From NCBI GenBank assembly GCA_900768245.1, contig CAAGCE010000205.1, positions 1 to 18,385 on the forward strand: a stretch of 18,385 nt of DNA. Reading direction: 5' to 3'. The position numbers and the translations under genes were made by a program. How positions within the stretch are numbered: the stretch's first letter is position 1; each line of letters starts with the position of its first letter. Source of the stretch: Oscillospiraceae bacterium. Lineage in GTDB: Bacteria > Bacillota > Clostridia > Oscillospirales > Ruminococcaceae. Under the pieces are notes generated by a model. That model was given only the letters and a program-made list of their open reading frames with translations. It did no database searches and was not told where the DNA came from. Positions 1 to 7,004 of this stretch are shown here, piece by piece.

Positions 1-105
1 GGCTTTGCCCTTTGGATTCCCACCACCTTTGAAAAGGTGGACGAAACTTTAAGTGTTTTTGCGCTGTTACTTTTGTTTGGCTCATCCGGGTTTGTGCTAT
101 GCTGC

Positions 106-170
106 GACCGCGGCGGCTTACTATCCCCCGATTTACGGCAAATTTAATGCCGCCGCCCTAAATAAAATAT
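106..170 (+). repeat. GC-rich palindromic intergenic repeat, copy A
   Basis: GACCGCGGCGGC (106-117), a 31-nt variable centre, then GCCGCCGCCC (149-158) followed by TAAATAAAATAT. The arms pair as an 8-bp GC-only stem. The same layout recurs at 3484-3548 (same strand) and 9630-9702 (opposite strand). The A-rich rather than T-rich tail on this strand argues against a simple intrinsic terminator. Confidence 0.65.
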
Positions 171-190
171 AAACAAAACAAAGCAAAAGT

Positions 191-224
191 AACGGCAGAA
201 CCACATTATAGCGGTTCTGCCGTT
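191..224 (-). terminator. Intrinsic terminator of the chemoreceptor gene
   Basis: A perfect 12-bp stem, AACGGCAGAACC (191-202) with GGTTCTGCCGTT (213-224), and a 10-nt loop, lying 5 nt past the chemoreceptor stop codon. Reading on the minus strand it is followed by a T-rich stretch (ACTTTTGCTTTGTTTT). Confidence 0.8.
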
Positions 225-229
225 AAAAA

Positions 230-2413
230 TTATTTCTTGAATGTAAAGGTATTCAGCAATTCGATAAGGTTATTTGCCTGTGAGGACATTTGCTCGCTGG
301 ATGCTGCACTTTCTTCGGCTGTTGCGGTATTTGTCTGAACAACGCCCGAAATACGCTCTACGCCGTCTGTTACCTGCTTGGCTGTTGAAACCTGCTGCTT
401 GCTGGAATCGGAAATTTCGCTTATTATCTGCTTTACGCTGACTGTTGCGTCAACTGCGTCATTTACCATTGATGAGGTTTCTTCCGTACTCTTTACGCCG
501 TTTTTAACTGCTGCGGTAGAGGCGTTGATAAGCTCTGTAATTATCTGGACGGACTCGGCACTCTTATTTGCAAGGTTTCTTACCTCGTCGGCTACTACTG
601 CAAAGCCTCTGCCTGCGTCACCTGCACGGGCTGCCTCGACTGCTGCGTTAAGGGCAAGGATATTTGTCTGGAACGCAATGTCTTCGATAGACTGAGTGAT
701 ATTTCCTATCTGGCTTGATGTTTCGGAGATTGCGGTCATTGCTTCGGAAAGCTCACGCATCTTTGTCTCCGTCGTCTGCATTACTGTATTTACGTCGTTT
801 ATTCTTGTTTCGGCAGTTTCACAGCTTTCCGCATTTATTACGGCATAGTTGCTTATGGTGCTTATTGAATCATTGAGGACGGATATTGCATTCGCCTGAT
901 CTGATGCACCCTGAGCAAGTATCTGCGCTGTACCCGATACCTGTCCTGCTTCAAGCTGTACCTGTTCTGCAAGCCGGTCGATCCTGAGAAGTGCGTCATT
1001 AAGCTTTTTATTAAGCTCAGTTACGGAATTAAGTATGCCTGAGAATACGCCAACGTAATACTTGCTGTTCACATCGGTTTCGATATCGAAATTGCCCTCT
1101 GCCATTTCGCCCAGCATACGGTTCGTATCGTCAATAATGGATTCGATATTTGTTTTAAGTCTTGACGCTGCATTGGTGAGAAGCTCTGTTTCAACGGTAG
1201 ACCTTACTATATCAACATTTCCGCTGATATTACCGTCGGCAATTTCGTTAAGTCGCTCTGCTATTGCGTGGATAGGCTTTCCTATCTTTCTGCCGAGGGT
1301 CACAGCCACAAGTACAGACACAACAACGGAGATAACAATAATTACTACGCTTATTACAAGTCCTCTTAATGTATCGCCTACGAAATCATTGACAGGTGCG
1401 CTTATCGCAATACACCAGCCGTCTGTATCTTCGATACTTGCATAGCTTATGATATTTTTCACACCGTTTTCGGTGTATGTATCAAATCCGGATTCGCCTG
1501 AACGTATTTTTGCGTGTATATCGGCAAGTGCGGAATAGGTTGTATTTTCAGCGGCAAGTCTCTCGATATTTTCTCTTGTGCTTACCTTTTCGATGTCGGT
1601 GGAAGCTATTGTGTAGCCGTCCTTATCAAGCATATATGGGTTTGCATTATCGGAAATAACAAGATCCTGCATAAGAACGTTAAGGAAGTCAAGAGGAACT
1701 GTTGCATAAACACAGCCTAAAATATCATTGCCCTTTGTGCCGAATTTCCATATCGGAACGGAAATGATAGTTTCGAGAGTACCTGTATTTTTATTATAAG
1801 TAGGAGTGGAAACGAATGAGTTACCCTCCATTGCCTGCTTGAAAAATTCGGTCTTGCTCATATCGCTGCTGTCTTTAAGACATTTGCCTGTTGCATCGGT
1901 AAAGAACATACTTGTATAGCCGCATTCAGCAGCTTTTTCCTTAAGAAACTTGTTCTTGCCGACGTCGCTGTAAGCACTGCTGGTGACATTGCTGTCGCCT
2001 GCGGTTTCGGTTATAACGGCAATATGTGTTTCAAGCTCGCCGGACACTATCTGCCCAGCCATATCCTTAAGAATATCAAGCTCATTTTTCATACTGTTCT
2101 GTGCAGAATTATAGCTTATCGTAATAGTAACGCTTCCCACAAGCAGCAGTGAAATAATTACTGTGCTTATACTGCTTGAAACTATCTTGCTGCTGATATT
2201 TCTGAATGAAAAACGTCCTGTGGATCTTACGGAAGAAGTATTCTTTTTTGAAGTATTCTTTTTTATTTTAGCCTTCGGTGATTTTGACTCTGCCGATCTT
2301 ACCTTAGGTGAATTTTTTTTGCTTGATTTTACGTTGGATCTTTTAGTCTTGATTTTTGAAAGGAGTCCGGAAACGGAGTTACCTATCTTGGAAAAGGGAT
2401 TTTTTGCTGTCAA
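230..2413 (-). CDS. Methyl-accepting chemotaxis protein with periplasmic-type sensor domain
   Basis: A membrane chemoreceptor that would sense a ligand outside the cell and control CheA/CheW. The 727 residues run: a Lys/Ser-rich cytoplasmic N-terminus (1-70), a first membrane helix (about 76-98), an extracellular Cache-like domain (about 105-340), a second membrane helix (about 349-373), HAMP (about 374-426) with a second HAMP-like stretch (about 430-475), and the MA signalling domain. The conserved hairpin tip, AFQTNILALNAAVEAARAGD then GRGFAVVADEVRNLA, sits at about 590-615. There is no C-terminal CheR-tethering pentapeptide; the protein ends NTFTFKK. The start is TTG, chosen because GGAGGTG lies 7 nt upstream and no in-frame ATG fits better. 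The Lys-rich N-terminal extension is unusual. No other chemotaxis gene is in the window, and the ligand cannot be inferred. Confidence 0.94.
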   Translation of the reverse strand: MTAKNPFSKIGNSVSGLLSKIKTKRSNVKSSKKNSPKVRSAESKSPKAKIKKNTSKKNTSSVRSTGRFSFRNISSKIVSSSISTVIISLLLVGSVTITISYNSAQNSMKNELDILKDMAGQIVSGELETHIAVITETAGDSNVTSSAYSDVGKNKFLKEKAAECGYTSMFFTDATGKCLKDSSDMSKTEFFKQAMEGNSFVSTPTYNKNTGTLETIISVPIWKFGTKGNDILGCVYATVPLDFLNVLMQDLVISDNANPYMLDKDGYTIASTDIEKVSTRENIERLAAENTTYSALADIHAKIRSGESGFDTYTENGVKNIISYASIEDTDGWCIAISAPVNDFVGDTLRGLVISVVIIVISVVVSVLVAVTLGRKIGKPIHAIAERLNEIADGNISGNVDIVRSTVETELLTNAASRLKTNIESIIDDTNRMLGEMAEGNFDIETDVNSKYYVGVFSGILNSVTELNKKLNDALLRIDRLAEQVQLEAGQVSGTAQILAQGASDQANAISVLNDSISTISNYAVINAESCETAETRINDVNTVMQTTETKMRELSEAMTAISETSSQIGNITQSIEDIAFQTNILALNAAVEAARAGDAGRGFAVVADEVRNLANKSAESVQIITELINASTAAVKNGVKSTEETSSMVNDAVDATVSVKQIISEISDSSKQQVSTAKQVTDGVERISGVVQTNTATAEESAASSEQMSSQANNLIELLNTFTFKK

Positions 2414-2505
2414 AGTAATGCACCTCCTGCAAATAACATTGGGATATTATCTGCAAAACATATTATTCGTATTTCCAAATGCGAAGCACACTTGTATACG
2501 TTGTT

Positions 2506-2534
2506 ATTATACCACACAACTTTTTTTAAAACAA
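2506..2534 (-). promoter_or_regulatory. SigA-type promoter of the chemoreceptor gene
   Basis: On the minus strand: TTGTTT (2529-2534), 17 bp, TATAAT (2506-2511), with TGTGG before the -10. The resulting leader would be about 85 nt. No flagellar sigma-28 pattern was recognised. Confidence 0.5.
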
Positions 2535-2743
2535 CAACTTTTTGTGAGTTATAACAATATAAATAACTAAAATCAACTCCCGTTGTGCATTATCACAACA
2601 GATTTATGTATAAACTATATTTTCCTTTTTAAAAACATATTCATTCCATTATAAATGCATTAATTGGCACAGCATTGTGTTCTTATGCTTTGCAAAAAAA
2701 GGCAGAATTACAGAAAGAGCCATACATATAAAGATGAAAAATG
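2535..2743. other. AT-rich spacer between divergent promoters
   Basis: This lies between the chemoreceptor promoter and the mscL promoter. It is AT-rich, with no open reading frame with a credible ribosome site, no strong hairpin and no recognisable RNA. Confidence 0.5.
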
Positions 2744-2772
2744 TTGAAATGTTAATAATGATGTGCTATAAT
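2744..2772 (+). promoter_or_regulatory. SigA-type promoter of mscL
   Basis: TTGAAA (2744-2749), 17 bp, TATAAT (2767-2772), ending about 60 nt before the mscL start codon. Confidence 0.8.
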
Positions 2773-2832
2773 TTCTTTTTGCGAAACGGTCACAGACCAT
2801 AAAAGATAAATCGGAAAGGAACGACTGTAAAA

Positions 2833-3258
2833 ATGAAAAAACTGCTTAAAGAATTCAAGGAATTTGCGATGCGCGGAAATGTACTTGATATGGCTGTCGG
2901 TGTTGTTATCGGTGCTGCATTCAAGGCTATTATCGACTCTGTTGTAAACGACCTTCTCTCCCCGATAATCGGACTTGTATTCAACAGCGATTTCAGCGAC
3001 CTTGCACTTCATATCGGTGATGTTTCCATCGGCTACGGCTCATTCATCACCGCAGTTATCAATTTTCTTATCGTTGCCCTTGTGCTTTTCATTATTGTAA
3101 AGACAGCAAACAAGCTTGCAGACTTCCACAAAAAGCCTGAGCCTGAAAAGAAGCCTGAAACTAAGAAATGTCCTTACTGCCTCAGTGAAGTTCCCATCGC
3201 AGCAACACGCTGCCCCCATTGTACATCTGAGCTTCCTGCTGAAGAAGCAAAGAAATAA
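2833..3258 (+). CDS. mscL: Large-conductance mechanosensitive channel MscL with C-terminal zinc ribbon
   Basis: MscL forms a membrane pore that opens under high membrane tension to release solutes during hypo-osmotic shock. The N-terminus KEFKEFAMRGNVLDMAVGVVIGAAF, with the following SVVNDLLSPIIG, is the family's gating first helix. The second membrane helix is about residues 71-92. The protein has 141 residues. Instead of the usual C-terminal helical bundle it has a Lys/Pro/Glu linker (about 100-112) and a zinc ribbon: CPYC (113-116) and CPHC (127-130). AAAGGA lies 12 nt upstream of the ATG. The gene stands alone, with its own promoter (2744-2772) and terminator (3276-3316). The channel identity is clear; the role of the ribbon is not known to me. 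Confidence 0.96.
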   Translation: MKKLLKEFKEFAMRGNVLDMAVGVVIGAAFKAIIDSVVNDLLSPIIGLVFNSDFSDLALHIGDVSIGYGSFITAVINFLIVALVLFIIVKTANKLADFHKKPEPEKKPETKKCPYCLSEVPIAATRCPHCTSELPAEEAKK

Positions 3259-3275
3259 AATTAAATACTGCCTGC

Positions 3276-3316
3276 CCCGAATCCACAGTTTTCTGCGGTT
3301 TCGGGATTTTTTATTT
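3276..3316 (+). terminator. Intrinsic terminator of mscL
   Basis: CCCGAA-CC-CAG, a TTTT loop, then CTG-GG-TTCGGG (3276-3305) with single mismatches, followed by ATTTTTTATTT. It lies 17 nt after the mscL stop. Confidence 0.85.
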
Positions 3317-3319
3317 ATA

Positions 3320-3414
3320 CTTAACACCAATTAAAACTATACAAAAAATGGAGCATAATCTTGCATATATGGATTATGCGATGATTTTTTGTCTATAGTT
3401 TTATTGGTGTTTAG
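3320..3414. mobile_element. 95-bp hairpin MITE-like element (family 2)
   Basis: A near-complete inverted repeat. The left arm starts CTTAACACCAATTAAAACTA; the right arm, reverse-complemented, starts CTAAACACCAATAAAACTAT. The arms stay paired down to GCATAATC/GATTATGC around a loop of about 11 nt. It is flanked by TA on both sides (3318-3319 and 3415-3416), as expected for a TA target duplication. It has no coding capacity. The tips resemble those of the CTAATAACC family at 14201-14355. It could instead be a non-mobile hairpin; only this copy is visible. Confidence 0.6.
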
Positions 3415-3483
3415 TATTAGACGCGCCCAAGTTCGCTGCGAGCCCATAGAAAGCAGCCGCGCCGGCAGCACAGCAAAAGTACC

Positions 3484-3548
3484 GACCGCAGCGGCTCCGT
3501 TTCTTTGGATCTGCAGCAATTTAAATGCCGCTGCCCTAATAAAAATAA
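3484..3548 (+). repeat. GC-rich palindromic intergenic repeat, copy B
   Basis: GACCGCAGCGGC (3484-3495), 31 nt, then GCCGCTGCCC (3527-3536) and TAATAAAAATAA. Compared with copy A (106-170), one base differs in each arm and the two changes are complementary (G-C to A-T), so the stem is kept. It lies between convergent mscL and rpmE. Confidence 0.6.
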
Positions 3549-3550
3549 AA

Positions 3551-3578
3551 AACAGCCGCACAATTAAGTACGGCTGTT
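3551..3578 (-). terminator. Intrinsic terminator of rpmE
   Basis: AACAGCCG (3551-3558) pairs with CGGCTGTT (3571-3578). On the minus strand it is followed by TTTTATTTTTATT. It lies 12 nt past the rpmE stop. Confidence 0.8.
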
Positions 3579-3590
3579 CCTTTGATGATC

Positions 3591-3794
3591 TTACTTATCC
3601 ATACCGAAACGCTTCTTGAACTTATCGATACGTCCGCCTGTGTCAACAAGCTTCTGCTTGCCTGTGTAGTACGGATGGCACTTAGAGCAAACTTCGACTC
3701 TGATGTCCTTCTTTGTGGAACGTGTGTGAATAACGTTGCCGCAAGCACAAGTGATCGTTGTTTCCTCGTAGTTAGGATGGATTCCTTCCTTCAT
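3591..3794 (-). CDS. rpmE: 50S ribosomal protein L31 (zinc-binding type)
   Basis: A 67-residue L31 of the large ribosomal subunit. It begins MKEGIHPNYEETTITCACGN and contains VCSKCHPYYTGKQK, both typical of L31. Cysteines 16, 18, 36 and 39 form the zinc site, so this is the C+ form rather than the zinc-independent paralogue. GAGGTG lies 7 nt before the ATG. The gene is monocistronic, with a near-perfect promoter (3893-3921), a leader of about 90 nt and a terminator at 3551-3578. In many Firmicutes L31 has its own transcription unit, as here. Confidence 0.97.
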   Translation of the reverse strand: MKEGIHPNYEETTITCACGNVIHTRSTKKDIRVEVCSKCHPYYTGKQKLVDTGGRIDKFKKRFGMDK

Positions 3795-3892
3795 TTTAAC
3801 ACCTCATCTCTCTTATTATTATATGATTAGCATAGCAGCCCATCACATAACATCGGACAGTAGTGCTATTTATAAATCACTTACGGAATAAA

Positions 3893-3921
3893 ATTATATC
3901 ATATAATTGCTTGGTTGTCAA
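3893..3921 (-). promoter_or_regulatory. Consensus SigA promoter of rpmE
   Basis: TTGACA (3916-3921), 17 bp, TATAAT (3893-3898) on the minus strand: a perfect consensus, suiting a highly expressed ribosomal protein gene. Confidence 0.85.
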
Positions 3922-3937
3922 TAGGTTGAACTTAAAA

Positions 3938-4816
3938 TTATGTTTTTTCATTTAAAACATAATACCAATTTTGGGGAAATCCCATTAACTCGATTTTCAC
4001 ATGGGGATATTTATCAAATAACATGGAAATCGTATCTGTAAACTCAACCCAATGCCTATCGTTTGGCAATAAATGTTTAAGGCATAAAAGTGTTGCAAAT
4101 ATTCGTATATTGCTTATTCCATTTTGGCTGTACTGTTTGTAAAGAGACGGGGTCTTGGCAAGGTTTACATTATAAATTCTTCCATAATGTGCACAAATAT
4201 TTCTGACAAATGCAATGTGCTCAATCCAGCTTTCAAGAAAAGTATATCCTAAACAATATTTCTTTGCCACAGCTTTTTTATCTGGGTTTTTCATATTTTT
4301 ATAGAATTTAGAGAGCGTTCCAAAGCTGAGCAGTTCTACAACCGCATAAAATGGTATCTTTCCATCTTCATAATTGTTTGTAAAATTTTTAACGAAAGGT
4401 GCTTTGCGATTACGTCTTATTTCTTCATCCACATCAGAAATGAATTCTTTATGATATTCGGCGTTTTGAAAATTATTTGCATTTTCATATCCAAATACTC
4501 CGTATGTATTTGAAAAATATTCAGAAATACGACATCTAAGATTTATTTCCACACGTTCTACCTGTGAAAATAATAATTGTCTGAAATTTGCATTAAATAA
4601 ATACAATTCCACTATTGTATCAAAAGTTGTACCTTGAAAATAAGTGCCTGATTCAGATTTCAAACCAAGGCTATAAGCCTTAATTAGTCTAAAATACGAA
4701 ACATCATTAAGAAAACCTTTAGCATATTCTTCATTTTCAATAATCAGTCCAAGTTCATTTAAGTTGTCTATCTGCTCATCTATTGTAAGTGCAGGCTGAT
4801 GCTTTTTCAGTTCCAA
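3938..4816 (-). CDS. Abi_2 family abortive-infection-type protein (AbiD/AbiF-like, HEPN)
   Basis: A 292-residue protein of the AbiD/AbiF (Abi_2) family, whose members are linked to phage exclusion and contain a HEPN fold, often with RNase activity. The family pattern is visible at the N-terminus: LTIDEQIDNLNELGLII, then GFLNDVSYFRLIKAY (about 34-48), followed by FDTIVELYLFNANFRQLL and the ERVEINLR segment (about 87-94). The HEPN motif R-x4-H is RNICAH at 205-210, followed by YGRIYN. Length is normal for the family and nothing appears broken. The start is TTG, with AAGGA about 11 nt upstream; the nearer upstream ATG is followed at once by a stop. It has its own promoter overlapping the terminator of the upstream mutase gene. 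It looks more AT-rich than its neighbours, as expected for a gained defence gene. No partner gene is visible. Function in defence is inferred from the family. Confidence 0.88.
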   Translation of the reverse strand: MELKKHQPALTIDEQIDNLNELGLIIENEEYAKGFLNDVSYFRLIKAYSLGLKSESGTYFQGTTFDTIVELYLFNANFRQLLFSQVERVEINLRCRISEYFSNTYGVFGYENANNFQNAEYHKEFISDVDEEIRRNRKAPFVKNFTNNYEDGKIPFYAVVELLSFGTLSKFYKNMKNPDKKAVAKKYCLGYTFLESWIEHIAFVRNICAHYGRIYNVNLAKTPSLYKQYSQNGISNIRIFATLLCLKHLLPNDRHWVEFTDTISMLFDKYPHVKIELMGFPQNWYYVLNEKT

Positions 4817-4843
4817 CTTTTATCATTCCTTAAAAATTAAACG

Positions 4844-4881
4844 ACCCGACGTGGTACGCATTGTAAAGAGGCGTGTCGGGT
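4844..4881 (-). other. Hairpin in the 5' leader of the Abi_2 gene
   Basis: ACCCGAC (4844-4850) plus ACGC (4856-4859) pair with GCGT (4871-4874) plus GTCGGGT (4875-4881), with a 5-nt bulge and an 11-nt loop. Given the promoter at 4894-4922, this stem would form almost at the 5' end of the abi mRNA. It could protect the message or control its translation. Confidence 0.5.
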
Positions 4882-4893
4882 TCTGTTATTTAT

Positions 4894-4922
4894 ATTATAT
4901 ATTATCTCAACCAAAAAGTCAA
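4894..4922 (-). promoter_or_regulatory. SigA-type promoter of the Abi_2 gene
   Basis: TTGACT (4917-4922), 17 bp, TATAAT (4894-4899) on the minus strand. The -35 box lies inside one arm of the mutase terminator (4913-4944). Confidence 0.65.
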
Positions 4923-4944
4923 CAACTTTCGTTGTTGACTTTTT
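4913..4944 (-). terminator. Intrinsic terminator of the phosphosugar mutase gene
   Basis: A perfect 14-bp stem, AAAAAGTCAACAAC (4913-4926) with GTTGTTGACTTTTT (4931-4944), and a 4-nt loop. It begins 10 nt past the mutase stop and ends in a T run on the minus strand. Confidence 0.9.
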
Positions 4945-4954
4945 ATTGTTTTCT

Positions 4955-6673
4955 TTAGAATCCAAGAATCTTCTTGAAATCATCGGCAATCTTAACTTCG
5001 AGAGCTTCCGCTTCAGCCTGAGTTTTGCCTGTTGTTGTGTAGTAAGCCTTGATCTTCGGCTCTGTACCTGACGGACGGATAACAACAGATGCACCGTCTG
5101 TAAGCATAAATGCAAGAACGTCAGACTTCGGAAGTGTGAGCATTGTCTTGTCGTTTGTTGCTGTATCGAGGGAAACGCTTGCAAGGTAGTCATCAAAACG
5201 TGTTACCTTGAGTCCGCCGATCTCTTCAGGAGTTCTGATACGGAGGTCGGACATAATTTCCTTCATTCTCTCCATACCGCTTGCACCTTCACAAGTGAAG
5301 GACTGCTGTGAGTGCTTATAAACGCCATACTTAGCGTACATATTTTCTCTTGCCTGGAGGAGTGAAATGCCCTTTGTACGATAGAATGCAGCCATTTCAC
5401 AGATAAGCATTGAAGCAACAACTGCGTCCTTATCACGAACATAAGAACCTGCAAGGTAGCCGTAGCTTTCTTCAAAGCCGAAGATATAACGGTTTTCTTC
5501 TCCCTTATCTTCAAGGAAACCGATCTGCTCACCGATAAACTTGAAGCCTGTGAGAACGTCTATCATCTTAACGCCGTATGCCTCAGCGATCTTCTTTGCA
5601 ATATCTGTTGTAACGATAGTCTTTACTGCAACAGGGTTTTCAGGCATTGTGCCAAGCTTTGTTCTTTCGGAGCAGATGTATTCGAGGAGCATTGCGCCTA
5701 CTTCATTACCTGTAAAGAGAACATATCCGTTATCGGACGGAACTGCGATACCGACACGGTCACAGTCAGGGTCTGTTGCAAGGAGGAGGTCAGGCTTTAC
5801 TGTTTCGCAAAGCTTAAGACCGAGGGCAAGTGCTTCCTTTATTTCAGGGTTAGGGAAAGGACAGGTCGTAAAGTTGCCGTTAGGATATTCCTGCTCAGGA
5901 ACAGCTGTAACGTCCTTGATGCCGATCTTATCAAGGATAGCACGAACAGGCTTGTTGCCTGTACCGTTGAGAGGAGTGTAAACGACCTTTAAGCCGCTTG
6001 ATGCGCAAAGGTCTGTATGTATGCCCTGCTCGGAAACCTTTTCGAGGTAAGCGTCAATGACCTGTCTGCCGATATATTCGATAGAGCCGTCCTTGATGCC
6101 TGCTTCAAAATCAATATACTTTGCACCGTCAAACATCGGAACGCTGTTGATATTTTTAAGCACGATCTCAGCTGCGCCAAGTGTAAGCTGACAGCCGTCA
6201 GAACCGTAAACCTTATAGCCGTTGTACTTTGCAGGGTTATGGCTCGCTGTAATAACGATACCTGCGCTGCACTTAAGTTCTCTTACTGCGAATGAGAGCA
6301 TTGGTGTAGGCATAAGCTCAGGGTAAATATAGACCTTGATGCCGTTAGCTGAAAGAACAGATGCTGCTGTCTTAGCGAAAACATCAGACTTGATTCTGCT
6401 GTCGTAAGCGATAGCAACAGATGGGTTTGCAGGGAAAGCCTCCTTAACATAATCGGCAAGACCCTGTGTTGCACGGCGGATAGTGTAGATATTCATACGG
6501 TATGCGCCTGCGCCGATAACACCTCTCAGACCACCTGTACCGAATTCAAGGTCACGGTAAAATCTATCTTTAATAGCTTCATCATCATTTGCAATTGACT
6601 TGAGTTCTGTCTGCAGGTCGGGATCGTCTACTGCTTTTTCACACCAAAGTGCATAAAGTTCTTTTTCTTTCAT
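4955..6673 (-). CDS. Phosphoglucomutase/phosphomannomutase (alpha-D-phosphohexomutase family)
   Basis: A cytoplasmic enzyme interconverting hexose 1- and 6-phosphates, linking glycolysis to glycogen and sugar-nucleotide synthesis. The 572 residues contain all four signature loops in order: TASHNP (142-147; Ser144 is the phosphoserine), the metal-binding DPDCDR (301-306), the sugar-binding GFEESYG (399-405), and the phosphate-binding RPSGTEPK (533-540). FEESYG and the length resemble the Bacillus PgcA type, which acts mainly on glucose phosphates; activity on mannose phosphates is not excluded. The start is the ATG at 6671-6673, with GAGGTG 7 nt upstream; an in-frame ATG five codons earlier lacks such a site. 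Transcribed alone, with a strong terminator at 4913-4944. Confidence 0.95.
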   Translation of the reverse strand: MKEKELYALWCEKAVDDPDLQTELKSIANDDEAIKDRFYRDLEFGTGGLRGVIGAGAYRMNIYTIRRATQGLADYVKEAFPANPSVAIAYDSRIKSDVFAKTAASVLSANGIKVYIYPELMPTPMLSFAVRELKCSAGIVITASHNPAKYNGYKVYGSDGCQLTLGAAEIVLKNINSVPMFDGAKYIDFEAGIKDGSIEYIGRQVIDAYLEKVSEQGIHTDLCASSGLKVVYTPLNGTGNKPVRAILDKIGIKDVTAVPEQEYPNGNFTTCPFPNPEIKEALALGLKLCETVKPDLLLATDPDCDRVGIAVPSDNGYVLFTGNEVGAMLLEYICSERTKLGTMPENPVAVKTIVTTDIAKKIAEAYGVKMIDVLTGFKFIGEQIGFLEDKGEENRYIFGFEESYGYLAGSYVRDKDAVVASMLICEMAAFYRTKGISLLQARENMYAKYGVYKHSQQSFTCEGASGMERMKEIMSDLRIRTPEEIGGLKVTRFDDYLASVSLDTATNDKTMLTLPKSDVLAFMLTDGASVVIRPSGTEPKIKAYYTTTGKTQAEAEALEVKIADDFKKILGF

Positions 6674-6733
6674 ATTGTGACACCTCATATTTCATTATAT
6701 TCAATATAATTTATCTATTGTCAATATGCTTTC

Positions 6734-6762
6734 ATTATAGCACACTATTTTTCAAATGAAAA
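6734..6762 (-). promoter_or_regulatory. Probable promoter of the phosphosugar mutase gene
   Basis: On the minus strand, TTTTCA (6757-6762), 17 bp, then TGC-TATAAT (6734-6739), an extended -10. A second candidate, TTGACA (6719-6724) with TATAAT (6694-6699), has a long 19-bp spacer. One or both may be used. Confidence 0.45.
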
Positions 6763-6811
6763 TAGGTTTAATAATTATTTAACAACTGTTTAAATAAAAA
6801 ATATAAAAGAA

Positions 6812-6827
6812 TCCCGCAGCATCGGGA
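6812..6827. other. Short hairpin between divergent promoters
   Basis: TCCCG (6812-6816) pairs with CGGGA (6823-6827). The minus strand reads on into TTCTTTTATATTTTT, which is terminator-like, but no minus-strand gene lies directly upstream of it. The rest of the 6674-7004 spacer holds only the two promoters. Confidence 0.3.
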
Positions 6828-6931
6828 ATAATATGGCAAATATAAACAGTAAATTTGCTGTGGTGAACTTTCAGACTGTACGATATTGGACAAAAGCATA
6901 GTTTCAAATATTCATTTTTTGCATAATAATA

Positions 6932-6960
6932 TTGCCAATAAGAAATAATAGTGGTATAAT
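6932..6960 (+). promoter_or_regulatory. SigA-type promoter of the hydrolase-comM operon
   Basis: TTGCCA (6932-6937), 17 bp ending GTGG, TATAAT (6955-6960). It is 44 nt upstream of the hydrolase ATG. Confidence 0.7.
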
Positions 6961-7004
6961 TATGATGATATGTACAAATATTTCACCCGAAAGGATATGT
7001 TTTT

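Larger units (their letters stand above)
1..229. other. Intergenic stretch downstream of the chemoreceptor gene
   Basis: No convincing gene is seen. The stretch holds a short hairpin at 23-40 (CCACCTTT/AAAGGTGG, 2-nt loop), one copy of the GC-rich palindromic repeat described separately (106-170), and the chemoreceptor terminator (191-224). What lies to the left is outside the window. Confidence 0.6.

Noticed and set aside
106..170. GC-rich repeat as an ordinary intrinsic terminator
   Set aside because: The tail after the stem is A-rich rather than T-rich on the strand where the family is aligned, the loop is over 30 nt, and separate good terminators are present nearby.
2660..2700. Sigma-54 promoter (TGGCAC ... 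TTG) upstream of mscL
   Set aside because: TGGCAC is present, but the downstream GC of the GG-N10-GC pattern is missing and a better SigA promoter lies at 2744-2772.
4844..4881. tRNA-like structure from the GTCGGGTTC arm
   Set aside because: Only one bulged stem can be formed; there is no anticodon arm, acceptor stem or CCA-side pairing.
5541..5981. 146-residue plus-strand frame inside the phosphosugar mutase gene
   Set aside because: It is opposite a conserved catalytic region, lacks a ribosome site, and its sequence resembles no protein I know.
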